A stretch of DNA of 8,681 bases, taken from contig CAZXVU010000091.1 of NCBI GenBank assembly GCA_964644465.1, positions 1 to 8,681 of the forward strand, written 5' to 3'. Below the pieces are notes generated by a model. It did not search any database. It was not told the origin of the DNA and saw only the letters and a program-made list of their open reading frames with translations. Below are positions 6,186-8,681 of the stretch, one piece after another; positions within the stretch are counted from its first letter, which is position 1; each line of letters opens with the position of its first letter. Both the position numbers and the translations under genes were made by a program. The DNA comes from CAZXVU01 sp964644465 (lineage in GTDB: Bacteria > Chlamydiota > Chlamydiia > Chlamydiales > SM23-39).

Positions 6186-6774
6186 TGATTGTAGCTCCCT
6201 TTTGACGCATCTTTTCGAGAGCTTTTTCCTCATCGCCGCGATGAAGGTTGATCGCTCGGCACGCATCTCGGATCACAGACACTTTAAATCCAAGATCGAG
6301 AGCGTCAAGTGCTGAGTAGAGAATACAATAGTCTGTTGCAAGACCAACGAAATAGAGATCTTTTAAATGGTGTTTGAGCAGATGGTCGGCAAGCCCTGTC
6401 GAGCGATGCCACTCGTTGTCGAAAAAGGTGCTGTAGCTATCGACTTTGGGATCGACTCCTTTATGGAATACCGCTTCAATTTTTTCCCGATGCAATCCCT
6501 TGGCAAAATCGGCGCCGCGGGTATTTTGCACGCAATGGTCGGGCCATAAGATCTGTTCGATTTTACCGATTCGAATCACATCACCGACTTTTCCATGATG
6601 CGTAGAGGCAAAACTGACATGGTGCGGTGGATGCCAATCCTGCGTCGCAAATACATGGTCGAATTTTGGGATCAGCTTATTGATGATCGGAACAATGGCC
6701 TCCCCTCCTGCAATCCCTAAAGCGCCTCCTGGCAAAAAGTCGTGCTGAACATCGGTGATGATCAACGTTCTCAT
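6160..6774 (-). CDS. pncA: Nicotinamidase
   Basis: This 204-residue cysteine hydrolase of the isochorismatase-like fold converts nicotinamide to nicotinate and ammonia in the cytoplasm, feeding the Preiss-Handler route to NAD. The catalytic triad is visible: D8 (DVQHDF), K105 (FHKGVD) and C150 (ATDYC). The metal ligands D46 and H48 (QDWHPP) and H80 (WPDHCVQ) are in place, as are the typical TFFDN and GLATDYC contexts. Its length matches bacterial PncA (about 200-215). The ATG overlaps the TGA of pncB by 4 bases (ATGA), so translation is coupled and the two enzymes act in consecutive steps. Only a weak purine-rich GAGAAAAAAA precedes it. The last 26 bases overlap the 3' end of the convergent yggU-like gene. 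The assignment is secure. Confidence 0.96.
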   Translation of the reverse strand: MRTLIITDVQHDFLPGGALGIAGGEAIVPIINKLIPKFDHVFATQDWHPPHHVSFASTHHGKVGDVIRIGKIEQILWPDHCVQNTRGADFAKGLHREKIEAVFHKGVDPKVDSYSTFFDNEWHRSTGLADHLLKHHLKDLYFVGLATDYCILYSALDALDLGFKVSVIRDACRAINLHRGDEEKALEKMRQKGATIIISQEVLH

Positions 6775-8252
6775 GATTTTTTTCTCAATTTCCCGATCAT
6801 CTCCAGCTTTTTCTGATAGAGAGACTTTTCAAGACCGAAAAGATAGAGCTGCGGATTTGTAAAACGCTCCATTGCAGGAGGAAGGCAAGCCAATTCTTTC
6901 TTGGCGTGCGCTTGCATTTCCTGGATGGAAGGAGAGTCATAGACCAGCTTCCCTTTGCGGAAAATGGGAACTAAGAGATCGCTATGGATCATTTTTTTGG
7001 AAGGGACTACGTGATTATTCGGGTCGAAATAATCGACGATTGTGGCAGGTTCTTGGATCCCAGTCAGTTCATCGTAGATCGCATCCCCAAGATAAAAATT
7101 CCCATCGAAGTAGCGGCGCACCTGCAAGAGGCCTGGATTTGTCACCTTCGCAGTCTGTTCAGACAGCTTCAGCTTATAATTCCATTTACCCTTCTCATCT
7201 TGCACTGCGGATAATTTATACACTCCATCGAGAGCGGGCTGATCTTTGCCTGTGACCAAATTCGTTCCAACGCCCCAGACGTTGATTTTAGCGCCTTGTT
7301 GTTTCAAATCGCGGATCAAATGTTCGTCGAGTTCATTGCTCGCCATGATGGCGGTCTTTGAAAAGCCTTCCCGGTCGAGGATCTTCCGGATTTCAATGCT
7401 CAAGCGCGCCAAATCTCCCGAATCGAGCCGAACCCCAGACAATTGAAAGCCTTTATTCTTTAATGATTTTGCCACTGCGATGGCCCGTTTGACTCCTTCG
7501 ATCGAGTCGAAAGTATCGATGAGCATGACGCAATTCGTAGGCATGACTTTTGCAAATGCTTCGAAAGCTTTTTCCTCATCTTCGAAAGCCATCACCCAGC
7601 TATGAGCATGAGTTCCCCGGATAGGGATTCCAAAGATTTTACCCGCAATGACATCAGAGGTAGCTTCGCATCCTCCGATAAAAGCAGCGCGGCTGGCGGA
7701 AATCGCTCCATCGACGCCTTGCGCGCGCCGCATACCGAATTCGATCACAGGATCTGGATGCGCCGCCATGCAGATCCTCGCCGCTTTCGTCGCGACTAGG
7801 GTTTGGAAATTCAGCAAATTCAAAAGGGGGCTCTCCAAAAGCTGCGCTTGCCATATGGGACCTTTGACTCGGATCAAAGGCTCGTATGGAAAAATTAAAG
7901 TCCCTTCTACCATCGCATCGACATCGCAAGAGAAGGAAAATCGGGAGAGAAAATCGAGAAAGGGCTTTTCAAAAAGAGTCGCTCCCAGAGGGTCCTTCAG
8001 TTTTTCCAAATACGCTAAATCGGAAGAGGAAAATTTCAAGTCCTGAATGAATTGGATGGCTGTTTCTAACCCAGCAGCAATTGCAAATCCCCCTTTAAAA
8101 GGCCACTTTCGAAAATTGAGATGGTAAACAGCGTGCCGCTCCGAAATGCCCGATTTCCAATATCCATAGACCATCGTCAGCTGATAAAGATCTGTCAGCA
8201 GAGCGAGAGACTGATTGTAGATCAAGGATTTCTGATAAATCGATTTACTCAT
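6771..8252 (-). CDS. pncB: Nicotinate phosphoribosyltransferase
   Basis: This 493-residue enzyme of the longer (Gram-positive/eukaryote-like) NAPRTase type joins nicotinate to PRPP with ATP hydrolysis, giving nicotinate mononucleotide. Visible family segments are ALLTDLYQLTMVYGYW (17-32), the EFGMRRAQGVDGAISASRAA block (171-190) and GTHAHSWVMAF (213-223). H217 in that last block is the likely phosphorylated histidine. RLDSGDLA lies at 275-282, and VWGVGTNLVT at 325-334 is the phosphate-binding loop. The full length is present with no frame break. The start at 8252 lies 8 bases inside the upstream coiled-coil gene (ATGAGTAA shared), with no strong ribosome binding site of its own, suggesting coupled translation. 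It overlaps pncA by 4 bases. The next NAD steps (nadD, nadE) are not in this window. Confidence 0.96.
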   Translation of the reverse strand: MSKSIYQKSLIYNQSLALLTDLYQLTMVYGYWKSGISERHAVYHLNFRKWPFKGGFAIAAGLETAIQFIQDLKFSSSDLAYLEKLKDPLGATLFEKPFLDFLSRFSFSCDVDAMVEGTLIFPYEPLIRVKGPIWQAQLLESPLLNLLNFQTLVATKAARICMAAHPDPVIEFGMRRAQGVDGAISASRAAFIGGCEATSDVIAGKIFGIPIRGTHAHSWVMAFEDEEKAFEAFAKVMPTNCVMLIDTFDSIEGVKRAIAVAKSLKNKGFQLSGVRLDSGDLARLSIEIRKILDREGFSKTAIMASNELDEHLIRDLKQQGAKINVWGVGTNLVTGKDQPALDGVYKLSAVQDEKGKWNYKLKLSEQTAKVTNPGLLQVRRYFDGNFYLGDAIYDELTGIQEPATIVDYFDPNNHVVPSKKMIHSDLLVPIFRKGKLVYDSPSIQEMQAHAKKELACLPPAMERFTNPQLYLFGLEKSLYQKKLEMIGKLRKKS

Positions 8253-8538
8253 TCAAAAGTTTTTGTCTCTTCGTTTCTAAAAGGTCGATTTGTTCTTGGA
8301 CTTTCGCCGCTTTCATCCGATTTTCCTCAGCAAGCTGCAAATGCCTTCGAGTTTCTAGCAAGGCTCTTTGATCAAACTGGAGATATTCGGCCTGATTTTC
8401 GTGCCGCAAAGCCCTCCCTTCAAACCCTCTTTTCATCTCTTGGAGTTCATAGATCTTACTATTTATCTCGTCTACATTCTCGGCTGAGAAGGCGCAAACA
8501 CCCCACATGAGGAAAAATAAAATCCTGCCTATCTTCAC
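8245..8538 (-). CDS. Small exported coiled-coil protein
   Basis: I do not recognise a named family for this 97-residue protein. Residues 1-19 form a signal peptide (MKIGRILFFLMWGVCAFSA), with cleavage likely between A19 and E20. There is no good lipobox: C15 follows W-G-V. The remaining 78 residues are charged and almost wholly helical with regular leucine/hydrophobic spacing (YELQEM, ALLETRRHLQLAEENR, IDLLETKRQKLL), a probable periplasmic coiled coil. The start is a GTG at 8538, supported by GGAG 4 bases upstream. The next in-frame methionine (residue 11) would lose the signal peptide. It is the first gene of the NAD salvage operon, overlapping pncB by 8 bases, and a candidate promoter lies 27-55 bases upstream. 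Its link to NAD salvage is unexplained; it may simply be co-transcribed. Confidence 0.78.
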   Translation of the reverse strand: MKIGRILFFLMWGVCAFSAENVDEINSKIYELQEMKRGFEGRALRHENQAEYLQFDQRALLETRRHLQLAEENRMKAAKVQEQIDLLETKRQKLLNE

Positions 8539-8564
8539 AAAACTCCATAGTCAATTTTTTCTTA

Positions 8565-8593
8565 CCTATATCTGCTTCAACCAGCTTTAGCAA
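8565..8593 (-). promoter_or_regulatory. Candidate promoter of the coiled-coil/pncB/pncA operon
   Basis: On the minus strand, TTGCTA (8593-8588) is followed after exactly 17 bases by TATAGG (8570-8565). Each matches four of six sigma-70 consensus positions. Transcription would begin near 8558, giving a leader of about 20 bases that contains the GGAG site (8546-8543). The -35 lies only 2 bases from the apparent edge of the repeat at 8596. Confidence 0.45.
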
Positions 8594-8595
8594 AT

Positions 8596-8681
8596 GGTAT
8601 ACCCAAATGAATTGAAAATTTGGGAATATGACAAGGAGGCGCCCTGAATTCGAGTCAAGCGAAGCTGGCGCCGAAGCAGCT
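8596..8681. repeat. Probable end of a palindromic dispersed repeat (MITE-like), cut by the window edge
   Basis: The segment opens with the palindrome GGTATACC (8596-8603). The inverted repeat CCCAAAT (8602-8608) / ATTTGGG (8618-8624) follows, with a 9-base loop. It then becomes abruptly GC-rich, with two GGCGCC palindromes (8638-8643 and 8667-8672) flanking GAATTC. No reading frame of note crosses it. The TATACCCAAA start, the AAGGnGGC-type interior and the GCAGCT near the centre recall, from memory, palindromic non-coding repeats that begin and end in TATACCC/GGGTATA in several bacterial genomes. A second, inverted end would be expected beyond 8681. No transposase is visible. The rest of the gap (8539-8595) holds only the operon promoter and ribosome binding site. 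Confidence 0.5.

Noticed and set aside
7648..8046. 132-residue plus-strand open frame opposite pncB
   Set aside because: It is antisense to conserved NAPRTase segments, and its composition is that of a shadow frame.
8121..8510. 129-residue plus-strand open frame opposite pncB and the coiled-coil gene
   Set aside because: It spans the junction of two overlapping real genes on the other strand and has no recognisable domain or start signal.
8505..8538. Lipoprotein signal in the exported coiled-coil protein
   Set aside because: C15 is preceded by W-G-V and is not a lipobox. An ordinary signal peptidase I site at A19 fits better.

Overview
The window reads as an ordinary-to-accessory bacterial chromosome segment, densely packed, with ten protein-coding genes on both strands and no RNA gene, insertion sequence transposase or CRISPR array that I can see. 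The mix of genes hints at an environmental (amoeba-associated) chlamydia or a similar intracellular bacterium: a two-HKD phospholipase D-like protein with a hydrophobic N-terminus, a NAD salvage pair, and a small exported coiled-coil protein. That assignment is an inference from family memory, not a search, and I hold it at about 0.5-0.6.

Layout. Positions 1-1752 (+) encode an intact PolX DNA polymerase with a PHP nuclease domain. Converging on it, and overlapping its last 23 bases, is a minus-strand pair. This consists of a VKOR-family membrane protein (2705-2082) followed, with an 11-base overlap, by a small four-helix membrane protein that looks like an SPW-repeat protein (2092-1730). A short divergent promoter region (2706-2772) separates that pair from a plus-strand phospholipase D-like gene (2773-4335). 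After a 103-base gap with two hairpins comes a tightly coupled plus-strand operon: a multi-span membrane protein of unknown function (4439-4972), a fold-type II PLP threonine/serine dehydratase-like enzyme (4969-5934) and a DUF167/YggU protein (5910-6185). A minus-strand operon converges on it tail to tail with a 26-base overlap. That operon contains an exported coiled-coil protein (8538-8245), nicotinate phosphoribosyltransferase pncB (8252-6771) and nicotinamidase pncA (6774-6160).

How the genes work together. pncA and pncB form the first two steps of the Preiss-Handler NAD salvage route: nicotinamide to nicotinate, then nicotinate to nicotinate mononucleotide. Their 4-base ATGA overlap implies coupled expression. 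The VKOR and SPW-like genes probably form a membrane unit. The VKOR keeps its CXXC redox pair but has no loop cysteines, which is unusual. The remaining genes are metabolically unrelated to each other.

The right edge (from about 8596) carries an AT-rich inverted repeat followed by GC-rich palindromes. It resembles one end of a palindromic MITE-type dispersed repeat cut off by the window boundary. I found no clear new defence or mobile system. The best leads are the cysteine-depleted VKOR with its SPW-like partner, the truncated repeat, and a pair of competing hairpins at the start of the phospholipase D-like gene.
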